This document shows, in pieces, positions 1 to 7,937 of a stretch of 64,000 nt of DNA. The DNA is taken from assembly GCF_965227365.1 (NCBI RefSeq), contig NZ_OZ245754.1, positions 4,526,001 through 4,590,000 of the forward strand, written 5' to 3'. The first letter of the stretch is position 1. The number at the start of each line of letters is the position of its first letter. Both the position numbers and the translations under genes were made by a program. The notes under the pieces are model-generated. The model was not told where the DNA came from. It made no database searches and was given only the letters and a program-made list of their open reading frames with translations. The stretch is from Hwanghaeella sp965227365. GTDB lineage: Bacteria; Pseudomonadota; Alphaproteobacteria; UBA8366; Aestuariispiraceae.

Positions 1-157
1 CGGAGATCACCCGGTTACCTTCCAGACGGGCCACGAATCCGGGCGGAAAAGGGAAGCGCAGATCAGGTCGGTTCTGTTCCGCAAAGAGGATCCGCCGCCC
101 TTCCATATGCGGCGCAAGGCCGCGGCGGACGGTTTCGACTTCGGGCAGTTCAGGCAT
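1..157 (-). CDS. mutM: formamidopyrimidine-DNA glycosylase, N-terminal part
   Basis: Base-excision repair glycosylase/AP lyase that removes oxidised purines such as 8-oxoguanine. The minus strand reads MPELPEVETVRRGL from the ATG at 157. This is the diagnostic Fpg N-terminus, in which the proline after the initiator Met is the catalytic nucleophile and the following Glu is essential. Only about 52 residues are inside the window; the rest lies beyond position 1. It diverges from ubiE. Its start overlaps an upstream ATG of the ubiE frame at 156, one reason for placing the ubiE start at 198. The N-terminal family match is unambiguous. Confidence 0.95.
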   Translation of the reverse strand, partial: MPELPEVETVRRGLAPHMEGRRILFAEQNRPDLRFPFPPGFVARLEGNRVIS

Positions 158-197
158 GGTCTGGCTCTTCGGTTCGGCCTCGGTTATCGTGCGCCCC

Positions 198-965
198 ATG
201 GCGACAGACAGCATTGAAAACAACGGCGGCAAAACCGCAAGCTTCGGGTTCAAAACCGTGTCCCCGGAGGAGAAGCCGTCCCTGGTTCAGGGCGTGTTCG
301 AATCCGTTGCGGGCCGCTACGACCTGATGAACGACCTGATGTCGGGCGGGGTGCACCGGCTGTGGAAAGCGGCGCTGATCGACCGGCTGAAGCCGCGCCC
401 CTCGATGCATCTGCTGGACGTCGCCGGCGGAACGGGCGATATCGCCTTCCGGTTCCTGCAGGCGGGCGGCGGACATGTCTCCGTCTGCGACTTGACCGAA
501 GGGATGGTCCGGGTCGGCCGCGACCGCGCGATCGACGACGGTATTCTCGGCAACAAGATCGATTGGCTGGTCGGGGACGCGCAGAAACTTCCCCTCGCCG
601 ATCGATCGGTCGACGCCTATACGATCGCCTTCGGCCTGCGCAACGTGACCGATATCGACGCCGCCCTCGCCGAGGCGCGCCGGGTCCTGAAACCGGGCGG
701 GCATTTCCTGTGCCTGGAGTTCAGCCATGTGGTGCTGCCGGTGCTGGACGATATATACGACACCTATTCCTTCCGGGTTCTGCCGGCTTTGGGCCAGGCG
801 GTCGCGAACGACCGTGACTCCTATCAATACCTGGTCGAGAGTATCCGGCGCTTCCCGGAACAGAAGACGCTGGCCGCGAAAATGGCGGATGCCGGCCTGG
901 CCCGCGCCGACTGGCAGAACCTGTCCGGCGGCATCGCGGCGATCCATTCCGGCTGGCGGGTTTAA
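198..965 (+). CDS. ubiE: ubiquinone/menaquinone C-methyltransferase UbiE
   Basis: SAM-dependent C-methyltransferase of ubiquinone synthesis (2-polyprenyl-6-methoxy-1,4-benzoquinol methylation). The 255-aa product has the UbiE signature VAGRYDLMNDLMSGGVHRLW, the SAM-binding glycine loop LDVAGGTGDIAF and a post-motif with RVLKPGGHFLCLEFS. The ATG at 198 gives the usual family N-terminus. An in-frame ATG at 156 would overlap the divergent mutM start and add non-conserved residues. First gene of a ubiE-dioxygenase-ubiB-coaBC-dut run. The stop codon lies inside a 17-bp tandem duplication. Confidence 0.96.
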   Translation: MATDSIENNGGKTASFGFKTVSPEEKPSLVQGVFESVAGRYDLMNDLMSGGVHRLWKAALIDRLKPRPSMHLLDVAGGTGDIAFRFLQAGGGHVSVCDLTEGMVRVGRDRAIDDGILGNKIDWLVGDAQKLPLADRSVDAYTIAFGLRNVTDIDAALAEARRVLKPGGHFLCLEFSHVVLPVLDDIYDTYSFRVLPALGQAVANDRDSYQYLVESIRRFPEQKTLAAKMADAGLARADWQNLSGGIAAIHSGWRV

Positions 966-986
966 CAAGCTGGCGGGTTTAACAAA
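953..986. repeat. 17-bp tandem duplication across the ubiE stop codon
   Basis: The 17-mer beginning CTGGCGGGTTTAACAA occurs twice head to tail (953-969 and 970-986) with one mismatch at the last base. The first copy contains the ubiE TAA stop. The second copy sits in the gap before the inserted dioxygenase gene. It looks like replication slippage or a scar of a past rearrangement; no function is evident. Confidence 0.9.
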
Positions 987-996
987 CAGAACAGGG

Positions 997-1869
997 ATGT
1001 CATCCATGCCATTGACCTTGAGCCAGGATGAAATCGACGCCTTCAACCGGGACGGCTATCTGCTGCTGAAGAACGCCGTCGACGCGGAACAGCTGACCGC
1101 CATGCGGGCGCAGTTCGACGAATGGGTCGAGGAAAGCCGCAAGCATGCGGACAATTTCGGCGAGACGATCAACGGCAAACCGCGCTTCGACCTCGAACCC
1201 GGGCACAATGCGGACCATCCGCGCCTGCGCCGGGTGAATGCCCCGGTGGAAGCCGGGTCGGCCTACCGCGAAACCATGGAAGACAGCCGGATGACCGACG
1301 CGGTCGCCGACCTGATCGGCCCGAACGTGAAATTCCATCACAGCAAGATCAATTCCAAGCTGCCGCACACCAATACGGAGGTGAAGTATCATCAGGACTT
1401 CACCTATACCCCGCACAGCAATCCGGATGTGGTGACCGCTTTGGTGATGCTGGACGATACGGATGCGGAGAACGGATGCCTGATGGTCGTGCCCGGCAGC
1501 CACCAGGGCGAGCTCTACAGCCTGTGGCATGGCGGGCGTTTCACCGGCGCCGTCGCGGAAGAATTGGCGCCTGAAATGGCGCGCAAGGCCGTGCCGGTGA
1601 TGGGCAAGGCCGGCGATGCCTGCCTGATGCATACGCGCGTTGTGCACGGATCCGCCCCGAACCGGTCGGACAAGCGCCGGGTACTGTCGATCTTTGTTTA
1701 TACCGCCGAGGACGCGGTGCCGCTGTCACCCAATCCGATGCCGAATGTGGACGAGGGCCGCGTGGTCCGCGGCGAAAGGACGGGCCGCATCCGGTCCGTC
1801 GCCTTCGACCTGCAAGCGCCGGAATTGCCGCAGGGAACCTCCTTCTTCGAGCAGCAGGAACGCGCGTGA
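997..1869 (+). CDS. Fe(II)/2-oxoglutarate dioxygenase, phytanoyl-CoA dioxygenase (PhyH) family
   Basis: Predicted 290-aa non-haem iron oxygenase using 2-oxoglutarate and O2 to hydroxylate an unknown substrate. The iron triad is visible: H132 and D134 in KYHQDFTYTP and H217 in RVVHGSAPN. An Arg at 227/228 (KRRVLSIF) would bind 2-oxoglutarate. The N-terminus (LSQDEIDAFNRDGYLLL) is typical of PhyH proteins. The start at 997 follows a short gap after ubiE; a second ATG at 1006 is also possible. It sits between ubiE and ubiB, genes that are usually adjacent in alphaproteobacteria, so a role in quinone or isoprenoid metabolism is conceivable. The family spans ectoine, phytanoyl-CoA and many secondary-metabolite hydroxylases, so the substrate cannot be read from sequence. 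Confidence 0.85.
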   Translation: MSSMPLTLSQDEIDAFNRDGYLLLKNAVDAEQLTAMRAQFDEWVEESRKHADNFGETINGKPRFDLEPGHNADHPRLRRVNAPVEAGSAYRETMEDSRMTDAVADLIGPNVKFHHSKINSKLPHTNTEVKYHQDFTYTPHSNPDVVTALVMLDDTDAENGCLMVVPGSHQGELYSLWHGGRFTGAVAEELAPEMARKAVPVMGKAGDACLMHTRVVHGSAPNRSDKRRVLSIFVYTAEDAVPLSPNPMPNVDEGRVVRGERTGRIRSVAFDLQAPELPQGTSFFEQQERA

Positions 1870-1932
1870 CCGGACGCCGCCCCGGCAATTCCGTGATTTC
1901 CCAAGCGGAAACTTTGCTCTAAACCCCAGCCG

Positions 1933-3495
1933 ATGATCACTGGCATTCACAACTGTTTCCGATTGATCGGCATCGCCCGCACCCTGGCGCGGAACGACGC
2001 GCTGTGGCCGGCGCGCCGGATCAGGGCGCTGCGCTTTCCCGTCGGCGTCATCCGCCTGTTATGGGGCCGGCGCCGCCCGGGACGCGAAGGCGAGCGGCTG
2101 GCCGCGGCGCTGACCGATCTGGGGCCGAGCTTCATCAAGCTCGGTCAGGCGCTCTCCGTGCGCGCCGATCTGGTCGGCGACCAGGTGGCCGAGGATCTGA
2201 GTCGGCTTCAGGATCGCCTGCCGCCCTTCCCGACGGAAAAGGCCCGGGCCGCGATCGAAGCGGAACTGGAAGCGCCGATCGCCGAGCTTTTCGCCAGTTT
2301 CGAGGAAACGCCGGTCGCAGCGGCCTCCATCGCGCAGGTGCATTTCGCGGTGACGCCGGATGGACGCGAGGTTGCGGTGAAGGTCCTGCGGCCCGGCGTC
2401 GAGGAAAAATTCGAGCACGATATCGCCTTGTTCCGCTGGCTGGCCGAACAGGGGGAGAGGTTTATCCCCTCCCTGCGCCGCCTGCGGCCGGTCGATGTGG
2501 TCGAGACCTTCAAGGAATGGGTCGAGACCGAGATGGATCTACGCCTGGAAGGGGCGGCGGCCTCGGAACTGGCGGCCCTGAGCCGGGACGACGAAGGGTT
2601 CCGCGTCGTCGCGGTCGATTGGCAGCGTACCGGCCGCCGGGTGCTGACCACGGAACGGATCCGCGGTCTGCGGATCGACGATATCGATGGCCTGACCAAG
2701 GCGGGGTTTGACGTGAACGACCTGCTGGAACGGTCGGCGCGGATATTCTTCCTGCAGGTTTTCCGAGACGGTTTTTTCCACGCCGACATGCATCCGGGCA
2801 ACATGTTCGTCGATGCGGAGGGCAATCTTTGTCCCGTCGATTTCGGCATCATGGGCCGGGTCGACAAGCGCACGCGGATCTTCCTCGCCGATCTTCTCGT
2901 CGGTTTCCTGCAGCGCGACTATCGGACCGTGGCCCAGGTGCATTTCGATTTCGGCGTGGTTCCGCCGCATAAATCCAAGGACGCCTTCACCCAGGCGATC
3001 CGCTCGATCGGCGAACCGGTGCTGGACAAGCCCTTGAACGAGATTTCCGTCGGCCGCCTGCTGGCCCAGCTGTTCAAGGTCACCGAAGACTTCGACATGG
3101 AGACCCAGCCCGACCTGCTGCTGTTGCAGAAGACCATGCTGGTTGCCGAAGGCGTCGGGCGGAAGCTGAACCCCAAGGTCAATATGTGGACCATGGCGCA
3201 GCCGTTGATCGAGGAATGGATGTTCGCCAATCGGGGGCCGGAAGCCCGCATCCGCGACGCGATCGGCGAGACCTTCGATGCCTTGCAACGCCTTCCCGGC
3301 ACCTTGCGGCGGGCGGAGGACGTGTTGGAAAAGCTGTCGGATATCGATCCGGCGGCGGTCGCCCGTTTCGCCCAGCAGGCGCGCCAGGGCGGTTCACGCA
3401 GCAGCCGCGTGCTGCAATCGGGCGTCCGGCAGGGCTGGGGACCGGCGATGGTCGCCGTCCTGGCCGTGTTGGCGATCTTCGTCCTCTTCGATTGA
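1933..3495 (+). CDS. ubiB: UbiB/ABC1/ADCK family atypical kinase, ubiquinone biosynthesis
   Basis: Membrane-associated atypical kinase/ATPase needed for ubiquinone synthesis. The 520-aa protein shows the family KxGQ motif (FIKLGQ, around residue 69), an alanine-rich nucleotide loop (AAASIAQVH), the AVKVLRPG lysine strand, the catalytic HADMHPGNM and the metal-binding DFG (VDFGIMGR). The C-terminus ends in one hydrophobic segment (WGPAMVAVLAVLAIFVLF), consistent with membrane anchoring. It lies 63 bp after the dioxygenase gene and upstream of coaBC. Confidence 0.96.
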   Translation: MITGIHNCFRLIGIARTLARNDALWPARRIRALRFPVGVIRLLWGRRRPGREGERLAAALTDLGPSFIKLGQALSVRADLVGDQVAEDLSRLQDRLPPFPTEKARAAIEAELEAPIAELFASFEETPVAAASIAQVHFAVTPDGREVAVKVLRPGVEEKFEHDIALFRWLAEQGERFIPSLRRLRPVDVVETFKEWVETEMDLRLEGAAASELAALSRDDEGFRVVAVDWQRTGRRVLTTERIRGLRIDDIDGLTKAGFDVNDLLERSARIFFLQVFRDGFFHADMHPGNMFVDAEGNLCPVDFGIMGRVDKRTRIFLADLLVGFLQRDYRTVAQVHFDFGVVPPHKSKDAFTQAIRSIGEPVLDKPLNEISVGRLLAQLFKVTEDFDMETQPDLLLLQKTMLVAEGVGRKLNPKVNMWTMAQPLIEEWMFANRGPEARIRDAIGETFDALQRLPGTLRRAEDVLEKLSDIDPAAVARFAQQARQGGSRSSRVLQSGVRQGWGPAMVAVLAVLAIFVLFD

Positions 3496-3523
3496 TCTGT
3501 TTAAGCCATTCAAACTAAATCGT

Positions 3524-3565
3524 TTTTCGGCCTGACTACATTCGCAGGCTGGAAGCGGCCGAAAA
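3524..3565. repeat. inverted repeat between ubiB and coaBC
   Basis: Perfect 9-bp arms TTTTCGGCC (3524-3532) and GGCCGAAAA (3557-3565) flank a 24-nt loop, 29 bp after the ubiB stop, in a 219-bp gap. It can form a hairpin at the end of the ubiB message, although the downstream tract is A-rich rather than T-rich on the plus strand. It may partly separate ubiB and coaBC expression. Nothing else recognisable lies in this gap apart from a short TTCCG-type tandem repeat near 3600. Confidence 0.5.
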
Positions 3566-3714
3566 CAACTACAATTTTAGTCAAATCGATCCAAACCGTT
3601 CCGATTCCGGTTCCGGTTGCCAACTGATTTGAAGAGTCCTGGGCGCTTGCCGACGCAGACCGCCGCCAGTACGGTCCTGACGACCGAGATATTGAGCCGG
3701 AGAGGCTGAATTCC

Positions 3715-4959
3715 ATGTCCGAAGCGAAAGCCGACCCGAAACGCGTTCTGCTGATCATCAGCGGAGGGATCGCCGCCTATAAGTCCCTGGAGCTGATACG
3801 CCTGTTGCGGCGGCAGGGGGTGGGTGTCCGTTGCGTCATGACAAAGGCCGCGGAGCAATTCGTTACGCCACTCAGCGTTTCCGCCCTGTCGGAGGACAAG
3901 GTCTATACCGACCTCTTCTCTTTGACCGACGAGGCGGAGATGGGTCACATCCAATTGTCGCGCAGCGCCGACCTTCTGGTGGTCGCACCGGCCACGGCGG
4001 ACATCCTGGCGCGGATGGCAAACGGCAACGCGAACGACATCGCAACGACCGTGTTGCTGGCGACCGACAAGCCGGTCATGGCCGCACCCGCGATGAATGT
4101 CCGGATGTGGACCCATGCAGCGACCCGGGCGAATATCGCCACGCTGCAGCAGCGCGGCGTCGAGATGATCGGCCCGGTCGAAGGCGACATGGCCTGCGGC
4201 GAATTCGGGTTCGGGCGGATGTCCGAACCGGCCGAGATCGCGGCTGCGGTAATGGCCCGCCTGGATACGCCCGGCACACAGAAAGCCGCACAGACCGGGC
4301 CTTTGGCCGGCCGTTCGGCTATCGTTACGTCCGGCCCGACGCATGAACCGATCGACCCGGTCCGCTATATCGCCAACCGGTCTTCCGGCCGGCAGGGCCA
4401 TGCCATCGCCGAGGCCTTAGCCCGGGCGGGCGCCCAGGTGACGCTGGTCGCCGGACCGACCCGGCTGGCGGATCCTGTCGGTGTCGAAACCGTTCATGTG
4501 GAAACGGCGCAACAGATGCTCGACGCCTGCCTGGCGGCACTGCCGGCGGACATCGCGGTTTGTGCGGCCGCCGTCGCCGATTGGCGGGTCAGTGGCAAAG
4601 CGGAACAGAAACTGAAAAAAGATTCGGGTGCGTTACCGACCCTGACCCTGGCCGAGAACCCGGACATCCTGGCGACCCTGTCCAGGCAGGGACCCACCCG
4701 GCCCAGGCTGGTGGTTGGTTTTGCCGCCGAAACGGAAGCGGTACTGGAGCACGCCATCGCGAAACGGAAGCGAAAGGGTTGCGATTGGATTCTGGCCAAC
4801 GACGTCTCGGAAGGCACCGGAACTTTCGGCGGCGACAACAATCGCATCCATTTCATCGATCAAAACGGCCATGACGATTGGCCGGAATCGACCAAGGCCG
4901 AGGTCGCGCAAAATCTCGCCCGGAAAATTGCCGAGCATTTCGCCAAAGACTCGTCCTGA
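3715..4959 (+). CDS. coaBC: bifunctional phosphopantothenoylcysteine decarboxylase / phosphopantothenate-cysteine ligase
   Basis: Catalyses two consecutive steps of coenzyme A synthesis. The N-terminal CoaC (flavodoxin-like HFCD) half shows GGIAAYK, the active-site His region MGHIQLSRSADL, PAMNVRMW and the substrate clamp with its Cys (MACGEFGFGRM). The C-terminal CoaB half starts near residue 200 with TSGPTHEPIDPVRYIANR, then SSGRQGHAIAEAL and the KLKKDSG lysine region. Length 414 aa is normal for the fused enzyme. It precedes dut by 36 bp, the common Dfp-Dut order. Confidence 0.97.
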   Translation: MSEAKADPKRVLLIISGGIAAYKSLELIRLLRRQGVGVRCVMTKAAEQFVTPLSVSALSEDKVYTDLFSLTDEAEMGHIQLSRSADLLVVAPATADILARMANGNANDIATTVLLATDKPVMAAPAMNVRMWTHAATRANIATLQQRGVEMIGPVEGDMACGEFGFGRMSEPAEIAAAVMARLDTPGTQKAAQTGPLAGRSAIVTSGPTHEPIDPVRYIANRSSGRQGHAIAEALARAGAQVTLVAGPTRLADPVGVETVHVETAQQMLDACLAALPADIAVCAAAVADWRVSGKAEQKLKKDSGALPTLTLAENPDILATLSRQGPTRPRLVVGFAAETEAVLEHAIAKRKRKGCDWILANDVSEGTGTFGGDNNRIHFIDQNGHDDWPESTKAEVAQNLARKIAEHFAKDSS

Positions 4960-4995
4960 CCCTCAAACCGACCCATTCTGAACTGGAATTTACCC

Positions 4996-5469
4996 ATGTC
5001 CGACACCGCAGCGGGAACGCCAACTACGATTGAAGTCGCCGTGAAGATACTGCCCCATGGCGAGGGGCTTCCCCTGCCCGAATACAAGACCGCATTGAGC
5101 GCGGGGGCTGACCTTCTGGCCGCGGTGACCGCGGATACGGTTATCCCGGCGGGCGGGCGCGCCCTGGTCCCGACCGGTCTTTCCATCGCATTACCAATGG
5201 GTTACGAGGCACAGGTCCGTCCGCGATCCGGCCTGGCCCTGAAGAACGGCATCACCTGCCTGAACACGCCGGGCACGATCGACGCGGACTATCGCGGCGA
5301 GGTCGGCGTCATTCTGGCGAACCTGGGGGGTGAGGATTTCACGGTCGAACGGGGCATGCGGATCGCCCAGATCGTGATCGCGCCGGTCACCCAACTACAG
5401 TGGCAGATCGTTGACGACTTGTCCGAGACGGAGCGCGGATCCGGCGGCTTCGGATCGACCGGCGTCTGA
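4996..5469 (+). CDS. dut: deoxyuridine 5'-triphosphate nucleotidohydrolase
   Basis: Trimeric dUTPase hydrolysing dUTP to dUMP and pyrophosphate, keeping uracil out of DNA. All five conserved motifs are visible in 157 aa: AGADLLA, RPRSGLALKNGI, the uridine-binding GTIDADYRGEV with its catalytic Asp, RIAQIVI, and the mobile C-terminal RGSGGFGSTG. It follows coaBC closely, so probably the same transcript. Confidence 0.97.
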   Translation: MSDTAAGTPTTIEVAVKILPHGEGLPLPEYKTALSAGADLLAAVTADTVIPAGGRALVPTGLSIALPMGYEAQVRPRSGLALKNGITCLNTPGTIDADYRGEVGVILANLGGEDFTVERGMRIAQIVIAPVTQLQWQIVDDLSETERGSGGFGSTGV

Positions 5470-5485
5470 CGTCAAACACGGTTTC

Positions 5486-5515
5486 CGCATCCCCAACGCC
5501 TGTATCCTGGATGCG
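5486..5515. terminator. possible hairpin between convergent dut and lrp
   Basis: Perfect 7-bp arms CGCATCC and GGATGCG flank a 16-nt loop in the 57-bp gap where dut and the Lrp-type regulator converge. There is no clear T-tract on either side, so it is at best a weak shared transcription end. Confidence 0.3.
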
Positions 5516-5526
5516 CGGCAGGCTCG

Positions 5527-6012
5527 TTAGGCGGCCCCCCTTTCCTTTCGCGGAACGATCGGAAGACGCCGGGGCACCGGCGAGGATTGGATGATCGAGG
5601 TATTCGTCGTGGCGTAGGGAATAACCTCGTCCAACAGCGCCTCAAGGTCCTCGACCGAGCGCAGATGCGCCTTGGCGAGGAAACAATCCTCACCGGTGAT
5701 CCTGTCGCATTCGACGATCTCCGGCAGTGCTTGCAGAATCGTTACGACACGGGTGAGTTCCCCCGGCAGGGGCCGCACCCTGATCCACGCGGCGATCGGC
5801 AGACCCAGGGCGGCCGGATCGACCGCGATGGAGTAGCCGGTGATGACCCGGGCCTCTTCAAGACGTTTCAACCGTTCCGATACGCTGGGCGGCGACAGTC
5901 CGACACGCCGCGCCAGGTCGGCGATGCTGACCCGGGCGTTTTCGATCAAGACGTCCAGGATGGCGGCGTCGACGCCATCCAAACCTTGATCTTCGTAACG
6001 AAGGCGTTTCAT
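5527..6012 (-). CDS. Lrp/AsnC family transcriptional regulator
   Basis: 161-aa feast/famine-type regulator. The N-terminal helix-turn-helix reads VSIADLARRVGLSPPSVSERLKRLE; the C-terminal RAM/Lrp ligand domain contains VDPAALGLPIAAWIRV and GEDCFLAKAHLRSVEDLEAL, as in amino-acid-sensing members. It diverges from the DMT exporter gene with a 115-bp AT-rich gap, the usual layout in which such a regulator controls an adjacent amino-acid exporter. The effector is not predictable. Confidence 0.93.
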   Translation of the reverse strand: MKRLRYEDQGLDGVDAAILDVLIENARVSIADLARRVGLSPPSVSERLKRLEEARVITGYSIAVDPAALGLPIAAWIRVRPLPGELTRVVTILQALPEIVECDRITGEDCFLAKAHLRSVEDLEALLDEVIPYATTNTSIIQSSPVPRRLPIVPRKERGAA

Positions 6013-6127
6013 AAATTACTCTTTCTTTCTATCGGTAGATTTACCCGTTATTCCTTCATAAACGCATTCATTTATAGCATAAACATTCGATACCGTCTGT
6101 CGCATTGGAACGACGGGGGTATCGATC

Positions 6128-7012
6128 ATGGCCAGTGCCGGCTTACGATGGTTCTACACGGGTCCGGCGGAGAAGCTGCCGCCGCATGTCTTCTTCGCGG
6201 TCAGCGCCGTTTTCCACTATCTGGGGCCGTCCTTCGCGGTGCTGCTGTTTCCGGCCGTGGGCGTGCTGGGCGTCGCCTGGTTCAGGATCGCCTCGGCCGC
6301 CCTTCTTTTCGCCCCGTGGACCCGACCGTTGCGGGTATGGAACGGCGCCGACCGCCGGACCCGCCTGTTACTGGTTTCGATGGGTCTGTGCCTGGCGGCG
6401 ATGAATTCGTCCTTCTATCTGGCGCTCGATCGCCTTCCGATGAGCTTGGTCGCCTCTATCGAATTCGTCGGCACCATCGCCGTCGCGGCGGCGGGACTGC
6501 GCAGCGCGCGGAACCTGGCGGCGCTGATACTGGCAGTATCCGGCGTCGTTCTGCTGATCGACGTCACCTGGTCGGACGATCCGGTCGGTTTGGCCTGGGC
6601 CTTCCTGAACGGTGCACTGTTCGTGGTCTATATCGTCCTGGCCCACAGATTGGCCCAGTCCGGCGCGGCGGGCGGCATTTCCGGCCTCGGCGCGGCGATG
6701 ACGATCGCGTTCCTTGCGGTACTGCCGTTCGGGTTGGATGAGGTTCTGGCCGTGATCACCGACCCGGTTTTGATTCTGGCGAGCATCGGGGTCGGCGTTT
6801 GTTCCTCCGTCATCCCCTATATTTGCGACCAGTTGGCGATGGCGCGCCTGCCGCGGGCGAGTTTCGCCCTGTTGTTGAGCCTGCTACCGGCATCGGCGAC
6901 CATAATCGGGCTGATCGTCCTGGCCCAGGTGCCGAGCATACGGGACCTGGGCGGCGTCGCGCTGGTAATGGTCGGCGTGGCCTTGCACAAACCGCCTAGA
7001 CCGGCTTCGTGA
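6128..7012 (+). CDS. EamA/DMT-family transporter, RhtA-like
   Basis: 294-aa inner-membrane protein of about ten hydrophobic segments in two EamA repeats, resembling threonine/homoserine exporters (SVFHYLGPSFAVLLF-type N-terminus, SMGLCLAAMNSSFYLALDR). It is probably an amino-acid or metabolite exporter. The divergent Lrp-type gene supports this by analogy with other Lrp-exporter pairs. The start at 6128 follows the shared AT-rich regulatory gap. Its last 17 bp overlap the convergent tag gene. Confidence 0.85.
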   Translation: MASAGLRWFYTGPAEKLPPHVFFAVSAVFHYLGPSFAVLLFPAVGVLGVAWFRIASAALLFAPWTRPLRVWNGADRRTRLLLVSMGLCLAAMNSSFYLALDRLPMSLVASIEFVGTIAVAAAGLRSARNLAALILAVSGVVLLIDVTWSDDPVGLAWAFLNGALFVVYIVLAHRLAQSGAAGGISGLGAAMTIAFLAVLPFGLDEVLAVITDPVLILASIGVGVCSSVIPYICDQLAMARLPRASFALLLSLLPASATIIGLIVLAQVPSIRDLGGVALVMVGVALHKPPRPAS

Positions 7013-7604
7013 AGGCCTTTCTCGCTTCCGCGACTTCCTTCCGGGTGACGCAGCCTTCCGCGTGATCGTTGATCAGGCCCATGGCCTGAATAAAGGCATA
7101 GACCGTGGTGGGACCGACGAACTTCCATCCCAATTTCTTGAGGTCTTTGGAAAGCCGCACAGATTCCGGTGATGTCGAAGCCGTCTGCGGGGTCCCGAGG
7201 GTCGCCGGGTCCGGTTCGTAACGCCAGAAGAAAGCAGCCAGCGAGCCTTCCTTTTCCACCATCTCCAGCGCGCGCCTGGCATTGTTTATCGTCGCTTCGA
7301 TCTTGCCGCGGTGACGGATGATGCCCGCATCCTGCAACAGGCGGTCCACATCCTTTTCCGTGAACCGTGCGACCTTATTGAAGTCGAAACCCGCGAAGGC
7401 GGCGCGGAAATTTTCCCGCTTGTCCAGGATGGTCCGCCAACTCAGCCCCGACTGAAACCCTTCCAGGCAGATCTTTTCGAACAGTCGCCGGTCATCCCCC
7501 ACGGGAAAACCCCATTCGCGGTCGTGATAATCAAAGAAATCGGGTGCCGATCCCGCCCAACGGCAGCGTGGCCGACCGTCCGGCCCATTGATCGTTTCAG
7601 TCAT
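6996..7604 (-). CDS. tag: DNA-3-methyladenine glycosylase I
   Basis: Constitutive-type alkylation repair glycosylase excising 3-methyladenine. The 202-aa protein carries the family zinc-site residues and pocket: RCRWAG near the N-terminus, YHDREWGFP, ICLEGFQSGLSWRTIL, and the C-terminal NDHAEGC. It is last of four closely spaced minus-strand genes (old yellow enzyme, tetR, yciI-like, tag), 34 bp after the YciI-like gene. It may therefore share their electrophile-responsive control. The 3' end overlaps the convergent exporter gene. Confidence 0.95.
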   Translation of the reverse strand: MTETINGPDGRPRCRWAGSAPDFFDYHDREWGFPVGDDRRLFEKICLEGFQSGLSWRTILDKRENFRAAFAGFDFNKVARFTEKDVDRLLQDAGIIRHRGKIEATINNARRALEMVEKEGSLAAFFWRYEPDPATLGTPQTASTSPESVRLSKDLKKLGWKFVGPTTVYAFIQAMGLINDHAEGCVTRKEVAEARKAFTKPV

Positions 7605-7638
7605 GTCGCATCGCTCCTCCCCCTTGCCGGCTTCCGCC

Positions 7639-7926
7639 TTAGGCGTTCAGAAAACTCAGCCGATCGTCGGTCCGCGCCGGGTCGATTTCCAGGATCTCCG
7701 CCTCGACGATCCCCTCGGCGACGAAGGGGTCCTGTCCGACGCGGGCCTCGATATCCGCCCGGGATTCTCCGGACGCCAGCAGGCCGCCGCCCATATTGGG
7801 CGTCAGACTGCCCACCAGCAGGAAGACACCGTCGTCGAAGCCCTTTTGGATCCAGGCCTTGTGACCGTCCATGAATTCACCGGCGCGGGCCTTCCCGGCG
7901 CCGAACTTAAGCAGAATGACGAACAT
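7639..7926 (-). CDS. YciI-like protein
   Basis: 95-aa dimeric ferredoxin-like alpha/beta-barrel protein of the YciI family (MFVILLKFGAGKARAGEF, then HKAWIQKGFDDGVFLLVGSL and DPFVAEGIVEAEILEI). The family His is present in GHKAWIQKG; the Asp/His pair in this family suggests a small hydrolase or lyase, but true substrates are unknown. The start at 7926 gives the canonical N-terminus; a longer frame to 7998 would overlap tetR. It lies 11 bp after tetR in the old-yellow-enzyme operon. Confidence 0.85.
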   Translation of the reverse strand: MFVILLKFGAGKARAGEFMDGHKAWIQKGFDDGVFLLVGSLTPNMGGGLLASGESRADIEARVGQDPFVAEGIVEAEILEIDPARTDDRLSFLNA

Positions 7927-7937
7927 GGGTTTTCCTT

